Origin: Talinum fruticosum
Taxonomy: Eukaryota; Streptophyta; Magnoliopsida; Caryophyllales; Talinaceae
Assembly (NCBI GenBank): GCA_021018815.1
Contig: JAITYX010000017.1
Span: 1,860,001 to 1,924,000, forward strand
Direction of reading: 5' to 3'
Length of the DNA: 64,000 bases
Notes under the pieces: generated by a model
Told to the model about the DNA's origin: nothing
Seen by the model: the letters and a program-made list of their open reading frames with translations, nothing else
Database searches by the model: none
Position numbers and translations under genes: made by a program
Shown here: piece after piece, positions 52,123 to 63,484 of the stretch
Position numbering within the stretch: the first letter of the stretch is position 1
Layout: every line of letters starts with the position of its first letter

Positions 52123-54789
52123 TGCATACATATAAGCTATCGTTCCAAAAACTTGGGTAACTTTTTCCTTTATAATTTTACAATCTCAATAATAACTTTT
52201 TCTTTTGTAAAACACAAAAGAATGCTCATAAACTTATGGTTGGACTTTCTATATGTCATATAAATTTTTTTCTTTTTCAGGGATGATATCAAGGAAAACA
52301 GTGGTATAAACTATATAAAATATTTTAATATTACAAAACTAAAAGGATTGGTCGAAAATGATATAAACTTTAAAGTATTGAAAGAAAACAACACGAATTT
52401 TTTTCTTTGATACAAGCGAGTATGAACTTTAAGTTTATTTAATGTCACTAGAACACTCGCCGAGTTAAAGGATTGTTACTTAGTGAAGTAATGATGTGCT
52501 AACTAATGTTGCTTATTTAGGAAGTGAGTCATTTAATTTGTTCAACACAGTTTATTTACCAAATTTTAAAATGTATCGATATAAAAAAATAACACTAAAT
52601 ATTCAAATATGCTATTCACGTCAGTGACTTTACTTACCACGTCATTGCAACATTGAATCGCAACTCTTTAATGAAAAAGATTGATCAACGCTGGCTACAC
52701 AAGCCCGTGACTAGCGTGTGTTTTCCATTATTCTTGTGTAGCCATGACCTTTCAAGAGCAATAATTTCTCAGTATCTTAGAAGATATTGATGTCCACTAG
52801 CATATGAGTTTTGGGGTTCCCCTAACGCTGGTCATAAAACGAGTATTGTAGGAAAAGTCTTGTATTATCAATTAGATTATTCCAAATAGCATTCCAAAGT
52901 AACTTTCCACCATCCCCTTATAGTACTTTTGGGGCGATCTGTTACAAAGATTTGGAGTGGCAATTTCACAATGAGATCTCGAAGAGTAGTATTAACCCCA
53001 ATGTAAACGAAGTGTTTGCTCATGTCAAGAAGGATGCATTTCACCTTTAATCACTTGGTGAAGTTCAGCCTAATCTTATTGTCACCCTCGATTAGAAGAT
53101 GTCTAAATCATGACAAACCTTTATATATAATACTGAAAAGCAGGCGAGAGCATTTTGGAGTAGGTAACAATCTAAAATATTGTGAAAATATTAAAATGAG
53201 CATACCTTAAGTTTTATCACACCACAAAAAACTGGCTGTTAGCATCCGAATTTAGAGGCAACCTAAAAATCTGACACTAATAGTGACGTATTTAGCATCG
53301 GATGCAGAAGAAGATGCTATTTGCATCGGAAAAAATAGAAAGACGCTATTAGCGTCGGATATTAGCATCGGAAGTAGAAAAGAGACGCTATCAGCATCGG
53401 ATTTTAGAGTCAAACCAAAATTCCGACGCTAATACCCAATTTAGGTTTGCAAAAAAGGGGCCGTGTATTCGAGCCCTCAATCCCTAAAATTGCTTTTTCC
53501 CTGCTACCTCCCCTTCTTCTCTGGCGTCCGCCCCGCTTTTCGGCGTCCGTCCCCCTCGTCATCGGCATCCGTCCCCTCCCTCATCGGCAAACTTCTTCGG
53601 CGACTTCCCTTCCTCAATCACCTCGTCTTGCCAATTTTCGTTATGTGGCTACATCTCCAGCGTCTCCTGCCTCCATTTCTCTCTCCTCCAAGAATTATCC
53701 ATGCCAGGTATAAATCTCTTTTCTCTCTCTCCCTCCATTGTTTCTTCAATTTTGCTGGTCCGTTTCCTTGCTTCAATTCAAGCCTCAAATCGGTGTTAGT
53801 TTGATTGTTCTTCAGAGACCTCCATTGTTTCTTCAATTTTGCCGATCCGCTTCCTTGCTTCAATTCAAGCCTCAAATCGAGGTGTTAGTTTTATTGTTCT
53901 TTAGAGAGTATGATGTGGTGATTGTAGTACGAATTTGTCACTGGAAAATAGCATTCCGTCACTGGGATTTTGTTTACTGCAATTGATTTGGCTCATTTTA
54001 GCTGACAGAAATTGGTAGAACATTTAATCTGAGAATTGGATTGATTTCCCTATTTTTCTTGGCTCATTTGTTAAATTCACTTAAAAGCGCACATTAGCAC
54101 AAAAGATTAGTATGAATTTGTCCTGTTTTTCCTGTCTATGCCGGTGTTGAAGCCAATTTTTTCGATTTTTGTGGTTTTGTGGATTTGTTTGGGTGAATCT
54201 GATTCAAAGGTATATGTAATTTGTTCATGCTAGATTTTTTGTGCTACCTACACCTTATGGGGGATGGAGAAAAAGCTATTACTAAATCTGATTCACAGTA
54301 TGTTTGGAGATAGCTGTCATGTTGAGCTTCTTGTCTTTCGCAATGCTAGCATTACTTCAGCTCCTGTCCTGTGGCGTAACTACCCTCCCCTCTCTCTGTC
54401 TCTCCATCTTCTTCTAGAGAGCAAGTCTTTCCCATTTCAATAGACTCCTACTTATTATCTAGAATATTACTACTAAATCTCCATTTGTTCTAGAAATTGC
54501 CTGGATAGATTATGTGTAAATCCCTGATAAAGAAGAGAGAACTTATAAGCTTTTGCAATGCACGTATCTAATTAGGCCTTTATTGCCTTATGTCTACTGT
54601 TGGTCATATTAGATTTCATATGTGGTTCCACACTAAGAAATCCAAATTAAAAGCTAGATGGTGCCAGGTTAGTGCACTATTTTATTATTTCAACTCTTCT
54701 TTGCCTTGTTGAAACTTCAGTTTGGAGAATGGAATTCAGGAAAACATCAAATATTGTGTTCAGAGCATTGAGAGATTTTTAAAGTTTGA

Positions 54790-54902
54790 ATTCCTCCCAT
54801 CCAATACCCCCAAAGTTCATATTATTTGCATCCAATAACCCTTTTGTCGAGAAATTATGGATGCAAATAATATGAACTTTGGGGGTATTGGATGGGAGGA
54901 AT
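54790..54902. repeat. Perfect 45-bp inverted repeat, 23-base loop
   Basis: The arm 54790-54834 (begins ATTCCTCCCATCCAATACCC) is exactly complementary to 54858-54902. The outer CTCCCATCC resembles Stowaway-type MITE ends. GTCGAGAAA occurs both in the loop and right after the second arm. Confidence 0.97.
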
Positions 54903-55024
54903 GTCGAGAAAAGAAAATAATGATAGAACAAATAAAGGAAGTATAAAGTGTTATTTGATTGATGGAATGCTGCTTAAACAGATTTTCAGTTCTGATATCT
55001 TTGGTTATTGAATGTGAACTGCAG

Positions 55025-55553
55025 GTTGATATACCAGTTGCTTATGTTTGTGCTGACGGAAGAGTATATGATGCCATTGAGTGGTACGTTTGTCAGGTAT
55101 ATCTCCATGCTCTTAGAAAGTCTTCTGCAGATACATGGAAAATTGCTTTGTTTGGGAGGAGAGTATGAATGAGAAAAGGAGGAAAAAGGGGGGTTTAATG
55201 AGCTTGACTATTAACTTCTGTGGGGTTTCAACTGTAGGGCATGAGATGTCATGCCAACTCTCACAAACCAAGCTTCCACGTCAACACAAGCGTGACAAAA
55301 AACAACTTAGGGAAAGAAACTAGCTTCATCTCATAGAGGGGTGGACCCTCGGCCTTCAACGTGGAGGAAAACATGACCAAGGAAGAGTTCTTCGAGTGTT
55401 TACATAATGGAATGCAGTCAGGAATGTTTGAAAAACTTCGGTGGGGGTGAGAATCCCCAAACGGGGGCCAGAAACAGCCCCAAAGCCGGACCCAACACCA
55501 GTGGCGGCAGCAGCAGCAGTAAGAGAAAGAAAAAGGGTAAAAAGCAATGCTGA
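55025..55553 (+). pseudogene. Captured host gene fragment, two exons
   Basis: Exon 55025-55096 is bounded by CTGCAG and GTATAT and encodes VDIPVAYVCADGRVYDAIEW. The next begins at 55238 after CTGTAG with GMRCHANSHKPSFHVNTSV, continues EENMTKEEFFEC after an in-frame stop, and ends in another frame with SSSSKRKKKGKKQC. The phases join cleanly, so these are real exons of a former gene inside the CACTA element. The pattern recalls the C-terminal part of a plant J-domain protein, but I am not certain of this. A stop near 55336 and a frame change near 55450 disable it. Confidence 0.6.
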
Positions 55554-56528
55554 AAACTGAAACGTTTCAACGAATTACATCATATTTATTGCCTGGACTT
55601 GTTACTGGCTGGGTAGTAGGGAGGCAAGCGGGAAAGAAGACAAAGCAACCTTTGTAATATGCCATGAAAATTTACATTGCAACAAAAAGAGGCATGAAAT
55701 GGCTGTATAATTTTGTTGTTGGTGATGGTTTAGAGCCATCTTAGCAGTTTGCTCATTATATACATGTGAGAAATGGAAAAATTTATTTTTGAGCATATCT
55801 TTCCATCCCCCCCTCCTTTTTTTTTTTTTGGTTGGTTGCAGAGGAGTGGTTGGGACATGTGATCCCAATAATTAGAACTCTCAAAAAAGAAGTTAGCTTT
55901 TAACTGACTTCAAAAAATACAAATTTTGATATGAGACTATTCTACGTAATAGTTGTGATATGATAATACATCACCGATCCACATAGTCCAACCTTAATTA
56001 CTACGAAAAATCTTCCTTAATTACCCTTGTTAAAAAGAGAATAAAGCAAAATGCGTGTAAATATGCATGAAATACATATAAAAAGGAAATGCCAAAAATA
56101 GCAAAAATTATTGCAAAACGAGTAAAATTTTAGCTTCGGAAATTAGCATCGGATCAAAATTCGATGCTATTTGAGTCAAAAAATCCAACACAATTTTATC
56201 TTATTCGACACTAAAAAACATATATTAGTAGTAAATTGTTAGTGAAATTTAGCGTCGGATAACGATCCGACATCTGTTAGTGTCGGAAATATCCGACGCT
56301 AAACTGAAAAGAGGCGACGCTAATAGCGTCTTATTTTTGTCCGACGCTATTTAGCGTCGGATGCTAAATCCGACGCTAAATTTTTAGCGTTGAGGTGTGA
56401 TTTTTTCGATGCTAATCAGACGCTAAATACGATTAGCGTCGGATTTTTCCGTTTAAAATCCGACGCTAAATGCGAGTTTTCTTGTAGGTCATGCTATGTC
56501 TTTTTAGTATTTTAATATTAAATTGTGA

Positions 56529-56634
56529 ATATATATATATATGAAGTAACAAATGTAAACTTGTTTATTTCTTCCGTTTGGCCCAGAGTTGATGATTGAA
56601 TTTGGATCTAAATAGAATGAAAGACTCACTGATT
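56529..56634. repeat. Inverted copy of block A4
   Basis: Reverse complement of 51051-51157, located just outside the right end of the second CACTA element. Confidence 0.88.
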
Positions 56635-56639
56635 TATTA

Positions 56640-57170
56640 TTGCCTTGTATAATAATAACATTCGTCATTGTACGGAAGAAAATGCAAGATAAGGAGGCCA
56701 TAGATAATTCTAAAGGGCCGTCCTCCTCAATAAAGCATATGGGAGAAAATGGACTGAATTTAGAACCTTGACAGTGACAACTTCTTTTATAGTGGATAGA
56801 TACTTATAATGAGGATGTGAGGGAGGAGGGTAGACTTTTAACCTTTAAAATAGGTTACTGATTACCTCTTTTTAACTGCTTAGATTAACTGCTTTTGGAT
56901 CTACGATTAATATTTATCAACTATGATAATTGAATTTTTTTTTATCTATGTTGAATTTTCAATATATATATATATATGGGTAAATTTGCTACAGAAAAAT
57001 ATAATTATGGGGGTAAGCAGAAAATAATTATCTACTATGTATGTAATACATATATAATCCCTGGATCTGTCGGCTACTTGGCTAGCTGAATTCATGTTGC
57101 TAAACTATATCTGGGGCCAGCATGCAGCCGTTGCATGGGTGAGTTACGCAGCTGACTGGGAACGGAAGAA
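56640..57170. other. AT-rich spacer between duplicated blocks
   Basis: No gene recognised. Confidence 0.45.
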
Positions 57171-57174
57171 TTGG

Positions 57175-57552
57175 GTCAGGAATGGGAGCATTGAGGAGAT
57201 CCAGTTCCGGGTCAGGAATGGGAGCACTGAGGCGATCCAGTTCCGGGTCAGGATGGTTTCCGAGTCGGCGGCTGCGTTTTGGAAAGTATCCCTTATATAC
57301 AAAGGAAGTACGTTGGTCCTATTGAGGTGGGAAAAGCGCTCTTCCTCTAGAGAGACTCCTCGTCCTCCACGAGGTTGAAGCCGACGCCAAGTTGGCCAAT
57401 GCCATGTAGAGTGCCCCGACCATGGCAAACAAGACATAGCGAGCAATGTTTTGGGCAGAGGTAGGAGGGAGCAAAGACACAAGTGATACCCAAGAAATGA
57501 ACCCAGAGACTAGCATAATTATGTTTATTGGGGCGGTTCTCTTATGGTAATC
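57175..57552 (-). pseudogene. Small membrane protein, copy B (inverted, 5'-truncated)
   Basis: Reverse-strand copy of 49716-50100. The frame reads MLVSGFISWVSLVSLLPPTS, then AQNIARYVLFAMVGALYMAL and stops after RGRALFPPQ like copy A. It begins at the TTACCATAAGAGAACCGCC point of gene A, so the N-terminal two thirds and promoter are missing. It lacks both the extra T and the 24-bp duplication of copy A, so it preserves the older reading frame. Three 36-bp minisatellite units follow, against two in copy A. Confidence 0.8.
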
Positions 57553-57560
57553 ATACTCAT

Positions 57561-58014
57561 AATAATCTTACTCATCAACTAATTTAAAGCTTGCATAATA
57601 TTGAAGTTAAAAGAATTTTAACAATTCAAATGAAATTTACATGTTATCACAAAAATTATAGGGTGAGATCATCTCATAAAAATATTATGGTAAGACAGAT
57701 TGCTCGAGGAATGAGTTTGAAGGGAGTTGTAGGGACTAAATTAATACATTTTAGCGTCCCTTCTAAACTTACAGTGACCAATAATTCACTTAAAGATTAT
57801 TTAAGTAAAAGTCACTTTAAAATGAGAAATTAGTTACCCTCTTAACTATTATAATTCATCATAAGTGTGTTTGTCATTCTATCTCCTAAATAAAAGTTAA
57901 GACTCTCTTATACCAGAGTTATTAATATTTTATTCCCTCAGTGTTAATTTATTTTGTCACTTTAGATTATTGAGAGAATATCAAAATGAAATTACTTTCA
58001 AGATAAATTTATTT
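57561..58014. repeat. Direct copy of blocks A1 and A2 with the empty copia target site
   Basis: 57561-57764 matches 39564-39766, and 57765-57784 continues as 47747-47766. So GTCCCTTCTAAA, split by the copia element in the first locus, is uninterrupted here. 57789-58014 then matches 48155-48377, skipping about 390 bases. Confidence 0.92.
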
Positions 58015-58040
58015 TGTAGGTAAAAAAAATGTCGCTTTCA

Positions 58041-58122
58041 TTTTATATTTTGGGAAATTGACTTATTTATAAAAAGTATTAATTAATTCATTTCCCATAA
58101 GTCAATTTCCCAAAATATAAAA
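58041..58122. repeat. Hairpin with 26-bp perfect arms
   Basis: TTTTATATTTTGGGAAATTG... at 58041-58066 and its exact reverse complement at 58097-58122 enclose 30 bases. It sits at the end of the duplicated block. Confidence 0.96.
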
Positions 58123-58146
58123 TTGAATTATTTGGGAGTAAACTTT

Positions 58147-58850
58147 TTTTTTTTTTGAAAGGAGGGGTATATATTACTCAGAAACACTCTCCAAACAAGA
58201 TTCAAACAAAGCTAGCTCAACTATGCTATCAGGAGCTTCCTCAACCCAAGATCGAGCAGCAAAATCATAAGGTTGAAAGTGAGCTAGAGCATGAGCTACC
58301 CGTTTCCCCTACCTCCTACTATGAGAGAAAGAACAAAAGTCAAAATAATGCGAAAGGGAAAGAACACTACTAAGAATAAAACCAACTTCCGATCTGGGAC
58401 ACGATTTATCCTTGAGCTTAGAGATGATGGCTGAGAGAGTCCCCTTCAATGACAACCCGTCTGAACCCATGTTCCCATGCCATTTGAATTGCCCAAAGAC
58501 AGGCCCGAGCTTCCTCCATGTTAGGCCCACCGAACCCATTCCCTTGATTTGTTTCAGCCAATCTAACACTCCCAGACGAGTCACGTACAACGATACCCCA
58601 TCCATGGCTGTCACTCTGAATTTTTGCACCATCGAAATTCACCTTAACCCATCCCGAATCCGGGGCCTTGCACCTTATATCTCCAGTTTGATGGATATGA
58701 ACCTTCTGATTAGCTTCACGGTAAGCCTTAGTATAGCCTAGAGCTCTACCAACCTCAAACTTAGGAGTAATATTGGAAGAAGAATGAATGAATTTATTTC
58801 TAACAGTCTAAGAAGCCCAAAGAACTACTTTTGAAGTCGGCCAAGTTCTA
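58147..58850 (-). mobile_element. 5'-truncated LINE with RNase H domain and poly(A) tail
   Basis: The minus strand encodes GWVKVNFDGAKIQSDSHGWG, EEARACLWAIQMAWEHGFRR and VVIEGDSLS, a clear RVT_3-type RNase H domain, with frame changes before RVAHALAHFQPYDFAARSW. A T run at about 58147-58158 is the poly(A) tail of a leftward insert. Upstream parts (RT, endonuclease) are missing and the 5' break is near 58850. I did not find a convincing target duplication. Confidence 0.8.
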
Positions 58851-59057
58851 AATTAAATTCAAATTGCTAAAAAGACTTTTTTTTTTTAAAAAAGTAAAAA
58901 TCGACCGTTCTTGGAAGGTTCCTCCTTCCCCCAAGGCAGTGTATTTGGATGGGAAGAAAATTTGGAGGACGGGATATTCGTCTCCCTTCCCCTCCCCATT
59001 CAGACATCTAAAAGTTGTTACAAACTCGTCCATTCAATCCTTAATATCCTTCCTAAT

Positions 59058-59498
59058 ATGCAAACCCAATACTTCAATACAGTGTTTAATCAAGGGGTTT
59101 ACATCCCTGCACCTTGTAGATCAGCTGAGCAGGATGGTGCATATCACTCCTCTTTCATCATCCTCATCCCAATAATGGTGGGATTGCTCCAGTTGAATTC
59201 CGACCCCGCAATTATATTGTTAACCATAATTTCCCTTATCATGTATTTCATTGCATACCATAACAAAAACACCTGCCTTAAGCTTCGCCGAATATTCATG
59301 GTGGTCTCTGGGATGATTGCTTCGGTATCCCTTGTCTCCCTTCTCCTTCCTCGATCTGCCCGAAATGGGACTAGCCGTGTTCTCTGTCTCATAACGGTGG
59401 CCGGTATCCTAATCAGCATCTCTACATGGGCATGGCATTGGGCTAGACGACGTTGTCCAGGGCGGGGGCTGGGGCTTTTCAAGAGGGCTATGGCATGA
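59058..59498 (+). CDS. Small four-helix membrane protein, copy C (intact)
   Basis: An uninterrupted 146-residue frame beginning MQTQYFNTVFNQGVYIP. An in-frame ATG at 58911 exists, but 59058 is chosen because it aligns with the start of gene A (MQ-N, same upstream CCTAAT/CCAATA ATGCAA context). Four hydrophobic segments lie at about 31-48, 51-68, 80-98 and 106-124, with short basic loops (KLRR, WARRR). Shared with A and B are YFIAYHNKNT and SGMIASVSLVSLLLPRSARN. The tail is Arg/Gly-rich. No signal peptide or enzyme motif is visible. I do not recognise the family and suggest only an integral membrane protein. Promoter and expression cannot be judged. Confidence 0.6.
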   Translation: MQTQYFNTVFNQGVYIPAPCRSAEQDGAYHSSFIILIPIMVGLLQLNSDPAIILLTIISLIMYFIAYHNKNTCLKLRRIFMVVSGMIASVSLVSLLLPRSARNGTSRVLCLITVAGILISISTWAWHWARRRCPGRGLGLFKRAMA

Positions 59499-59599
59499 GC
59501 AGGACCGACGACGTACTTCCTCTGCAACTAAGAAGAGATGCGTCTGCAACCTCACCCACTCATTCAGAGACGGCTTGGAGATGGCGAGAACCCCTTTTG

Positions 59600-59930
59600 T
59601 CAGTCCATCATACAACGGCCATATCGTTCCAGCTCGAGTGGATCGTCACCAGCCTAGACTCGGCGTTCCAGCTCCTGAGTCATCATTCCGCTCCGAGGCG
59701 ACTTGGAGTTGCACTGGTCAATTCGGAGTCAACCCGGAGTTTCACTTGCTCATACAACGGCCGCTGCATCCCCTCATGAGCTGACTATCCTTCCGACTCG
59801 TCCGGTGGGTCGCCGCCAGGACAGACGCGAGATCGGTACTCAGTCACTCACACACTGCACTCCCCACTCCCAGTTAACTTATCGTCTCACTCGCCCATAC
59901 AATGGCCACTGCTGCCCCCTACCGGCGTCG
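59600..59930. repeat. Diverged quasi-repeat, period about 142 bp
   Basis: CATACAACGGCC occurs near 59611 and 59753, and CATACAATGGCC near 59895, each preceded by a CACTYGCT-like or similar tract. The stretch is GC-richer than its surroundings and has no credible ORF. Confidence 0.45.
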
Positions 59931-59934
59931 TAAA

Positions 59935-62900
59935 TAGTTTCAACTCGTGTACTCAGTCATCACTCGCGACTGGGCAGGACGAGGTAAGCCAACACAGACG
60001 GATCCACTGTTCTATTTGATTTTATCATTTTCTGCATACATACATACCACTGTAATTAGGTTCTGTTTCCATGCCAAGGGATCTGCCGATCTAATACCAC
60101 TTTTGTCATTTGTGTTTTTTTATTTATTTTATTCGTAAGTAGGTCCACCAGCTTAGACCCATGTCTCAGGGGAAATCTAAATTGTTGACTAGGCCAGGTA
60201 GGGGAGGGGGAATGCCAAGCATAGCTATGTCCAGCCACAAATTCCTCAAGTAAGGAATTTATACCTACCCACAATTGAACCAAAGTGAGTAGGATGGAAA
60301 TAGGGTGAGAGACCACTTTTATCATTTGTTTACCTACACCAATGAAGTTCAAATTTTGATCACCTCCAACCTCTTTATTTGTGAAATTGGGGGAGTCATT
60401 AAGTACAAGCTTTTCGGCTTGGGCTTGGTTAATATCCCCGATATCTACACAATAGTATTCGATTATTCATATATAGGATTCAATAAGATGACCCTCTTTT
60501 ACTCTTATTTAAAAACAATTTCAATTTTTTTGAGAAAATTGATAGTTATGTGAATTGCATGAATGCTTAATTTGTATATTTTGAAAAATTTACTATGGAA
60601 TTTGGAACAAAGGTTCCATCAAAACAATAAGAAAGAGAGAAAGAAAGAAGTGGGACGGAGAGAGGGTTAGAAATCTGATAATTTTGTAATTTTTAAATTT
60701 TTAAATAGAGTGATAAAAAAATCTTTAAATAATAAAACCCTAGATATATTTCAATAAACAATCAATCTAACAATTTTATAACCCAACTTTCTTTTAGCAA
60801 TAAAAACATGTGCTTTAACTAAAATTCCTATAATTTGAGATACTTAAATTAGAATAATTTATATTCTTCCACAAGTAGATCATAAGGGGTTTTGATGGAA
60901 ATCTTATAAGGGATTCTAGTAGAAAAAAGAAATGTAAATATATAAAACTTCATCCCAAAAACTATAAGGTGAACCTGAAATTATGAATATGGCATTGACC
61001 ATGTTGGTCAAAGTTCAATTCTAACTTTTTATGGATTGAGGAAAGTAGACATTATGTGTCACTTGACATATCACTCCATAATCACCCTCTCTATTATTAG
61101 ATCGTAACACTTCGATTTTCTTCTGTACCTGATTCCAACTCTAACCTTATACACCTTATATTAATAATCAAATAAACATAACAATTTCTAAAAAATAATT
61201 GATAAAATAATAAAATATCTCTTACCACCACGTCAAAGTACTATTCTATTTATAAATATCTCTATGAATCAAATCAAGTAATTCAGTATTTTTTCGACTA
61301 ATCTAAAGGTATTTCTAGATTGTTCAGTCTAAATACGCATTTTAGGCACTTTTCTTTCCTATTAGTGACGAGAAAGGAATAAGGTTTGGATTCATCATGC
61401 TTTTAATTTGACTGCATATTACATGTAACTAGCACTGTGCAATGGGCACGAGTCTCCTTATTGGACCAACAAGGTCGGGCCAGTCAAAGTAGGGTCAAGA
61501 TTCGCATATATCTATATTATATATATAAAGTCAAGAGGATCTTATGCCTGTATAACTTTTACTTTGTCAAAAATAACTCTTCTTTACATTAAATTATTGG
61601 GTCATATTTATCCTTGCGATTAATTTACCTAGAATAATCAATTAATTTCATATTATATAGGAGCAGTTACTCCTCAACCTTATCCTATCTTCCCACGCCA
61701 TCAAACCATCAAACCCCCAAATCTTCATCTCAATGGTAATGATGAATTGAAGAAGAGTAGAGATTAAAGAGGGAAATATGCAAGGGCTTCTGTTATTAGG
61801 ATCACTTTTCCTCTTTCTTTTCTGTTTCTAATATGAATTTTGGTGCCTTTTTCCATTAACTTCAATAATTTTTGTTCCTATTATGTTCTAGATTTTTATC
61901 GATTTTTCTCTTGCACTATTTCTTGATTTAATAAGTCAAATATGTTACTTTATTCGACTATTCATTTAATTTTATACATATAATGATATAACTATACAAG
62001 TTGATAGTTCATTTATTTTTTCAATTGGGAGGTTTGATTTCTAATTTGGACTTTACATAGAGTTTGATTTGCCTTAATCTCTTTAATTACTAACTTTTAT
62101 TTTTGTCTCCTCTTAACCTTAATTATATTCCAGTTTGCTTATTTAATTGAGTGTTTTGAATTATTGAATGTCAGGTGGGATCCTATGTTGTTGACCAAGG
62201 TTGATCGAAAAATTATTTTGATATTCTTCATACAAGTAAAGTGCTTCCTTTTTTCATTTACTCTATTCCATTGGCGCCTGCAAAATGATATATGAAATAA
62301 AATATATACAGGTTGATTTATAAATTGTCATGATCTCCCTTGGACATCGATAGAGGGATCTAGAAATTAAACATATGAGGGCCGAGAATAATATGTAATT
62401 TTTTTAATCATATTTACTAGAGTAGATATCTGTATATTAAATTATTTTTAAATTTTTATTTATACAATCCACCTTCTCAAAAGAACTAAATAAGATGACC
62501 CCAGTTTTCGGTACATAAATCCATCTCACACTACCAACATCCTACTTAATATGTCACACACTTAGTGCACCCTACTATTATTATTTTATTTCCCCTCCCT
62601 TTTTACTTGAATTACATCTATTTGTGTTATATATCTGCGTATGTCTAGGTGTGTTTTTTTTTTAATAGCAATGTATGTCTGGGTGTTAAAAAAACTATAT
62701 CTAATATACCTTCTCAATATTCATCATAGAAGAAAAACGCTCCCAAAGAGATGAATTTTTTTTTTTTGAAAAAAACTGACAATACTACTAAGGTCCTTTA
62801 TATGAAAAAAAAAAATTTGGTTTATTAGATTTCGATTGCAATGAATATTTTTCTAAATTGTTAACTGTATAGATACGGTATGATTTCTTCATGTTGTGAT

Positions 62901-63235
62901 ATATGTTTTTTTAATAGAAAGTTATGACATAAGTTTTGTTATATCTTAACCATTCGATTATTAAATTTAAATTATTGTAATATGATTACCAAATTTTTTT
63001 TAATTTTTCATGGCCGGTAAACAATTATTATATTGATCTTAAAATAATTATATTTTTTCCAATTAATATAAGTTACTTTGTGATTTAATTGCAGTCTTTT
63101 TTGTCAGGTATTTTGACATATATATTGAAAATATACCATTGTTCCCCACTCAAACTCTATTTTCCTCTTTATTAAATATTTCATTCATAACACTGTAAGA
63201 TTTTATACATTTATTCAATATTTTGTAAAGCCATT
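59935..63235. other. AT-rich intergenic stretch
   Basis: No gene or complete element recognised. 61430-61500 (GTGCAATGGGCACGAGTC, GGTCGGGCC) recalls termini of plant hAT elements but lacks a partner end. Confidence 0.45.
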
Positions 63236-63236
63236 C

Positions 63237-63480
63237 TTTTTTTTTTTTGGTGCAGAAGAGGGGCTAGGCCCCTAAAAAATATTATTAATTTTTGACAAAT
63301 CTGGGCCAAGCAGCTCCTATATTATCTGAGAAAAGCAACTCCCTAACCTCCGTAATTAGAGTTTGAAAAAGTGATAACCTACATTCATGTTTAAGCCTAA
63401 ATTAGCCAACTTGTCTCGCACCTCGATTAGCTTCTCTCGTAGCAATGGGTGACCTTGACTTCCCAATAGGGCTGGCCAAT
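63237..63480 (-). mobile_element. LINE 3' end with poly(A) tail
   Basis: A T run at 63237-63250 is the tail of a leftward insert. The minus strand upstream of it encodes RLKHECRLSLFQTLITEVRE and LLFSDNIGAAWPRF, and, in another frame, LREKLIEVRDKLANLG, the C-terminus of an RNase H-type LINE protein with at least one frameshift. Confidence 0.6.
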
Positions 63481-63484
63481 GGGT

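Larger units (their letters stand above)
51160..53215. other. AT-rich intergenic stretch
   Basis: No gene recognised. Microsatellite-like ATGAATATAA repeats occur at 51250-51350. The tandem repeat at 51760 and the hairpin at 52056 are listed separately. The part at 52790-53110 may be an old retroelement scrap, but I could not confirm a family. Confidence 0.4.
53220..56488. mobile_element. Second CACTA-like element, 3,269 bp, carrying captured host exons
   Basis: The left end CACCACAAAAAACTGGC and the reverse-complemented right end CCTACAAGAAAACTCGC both resemble the CACTACAAGAAAA terminus with small losses. TCA precedes the left end and follows the right end as a 3-bp target duplication. About 240 bp at the left and 380 bp at the right are packed with AGCGTCGGA / TCCGACGCTAA subterminal repeats in both orientations. 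The interior has no transposase but contains exon pieces of a host-type gene and a perfect 45-bp hairpin. Terminal decay makes the exact ends somewhat uncertain. Confidence 0.75.
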
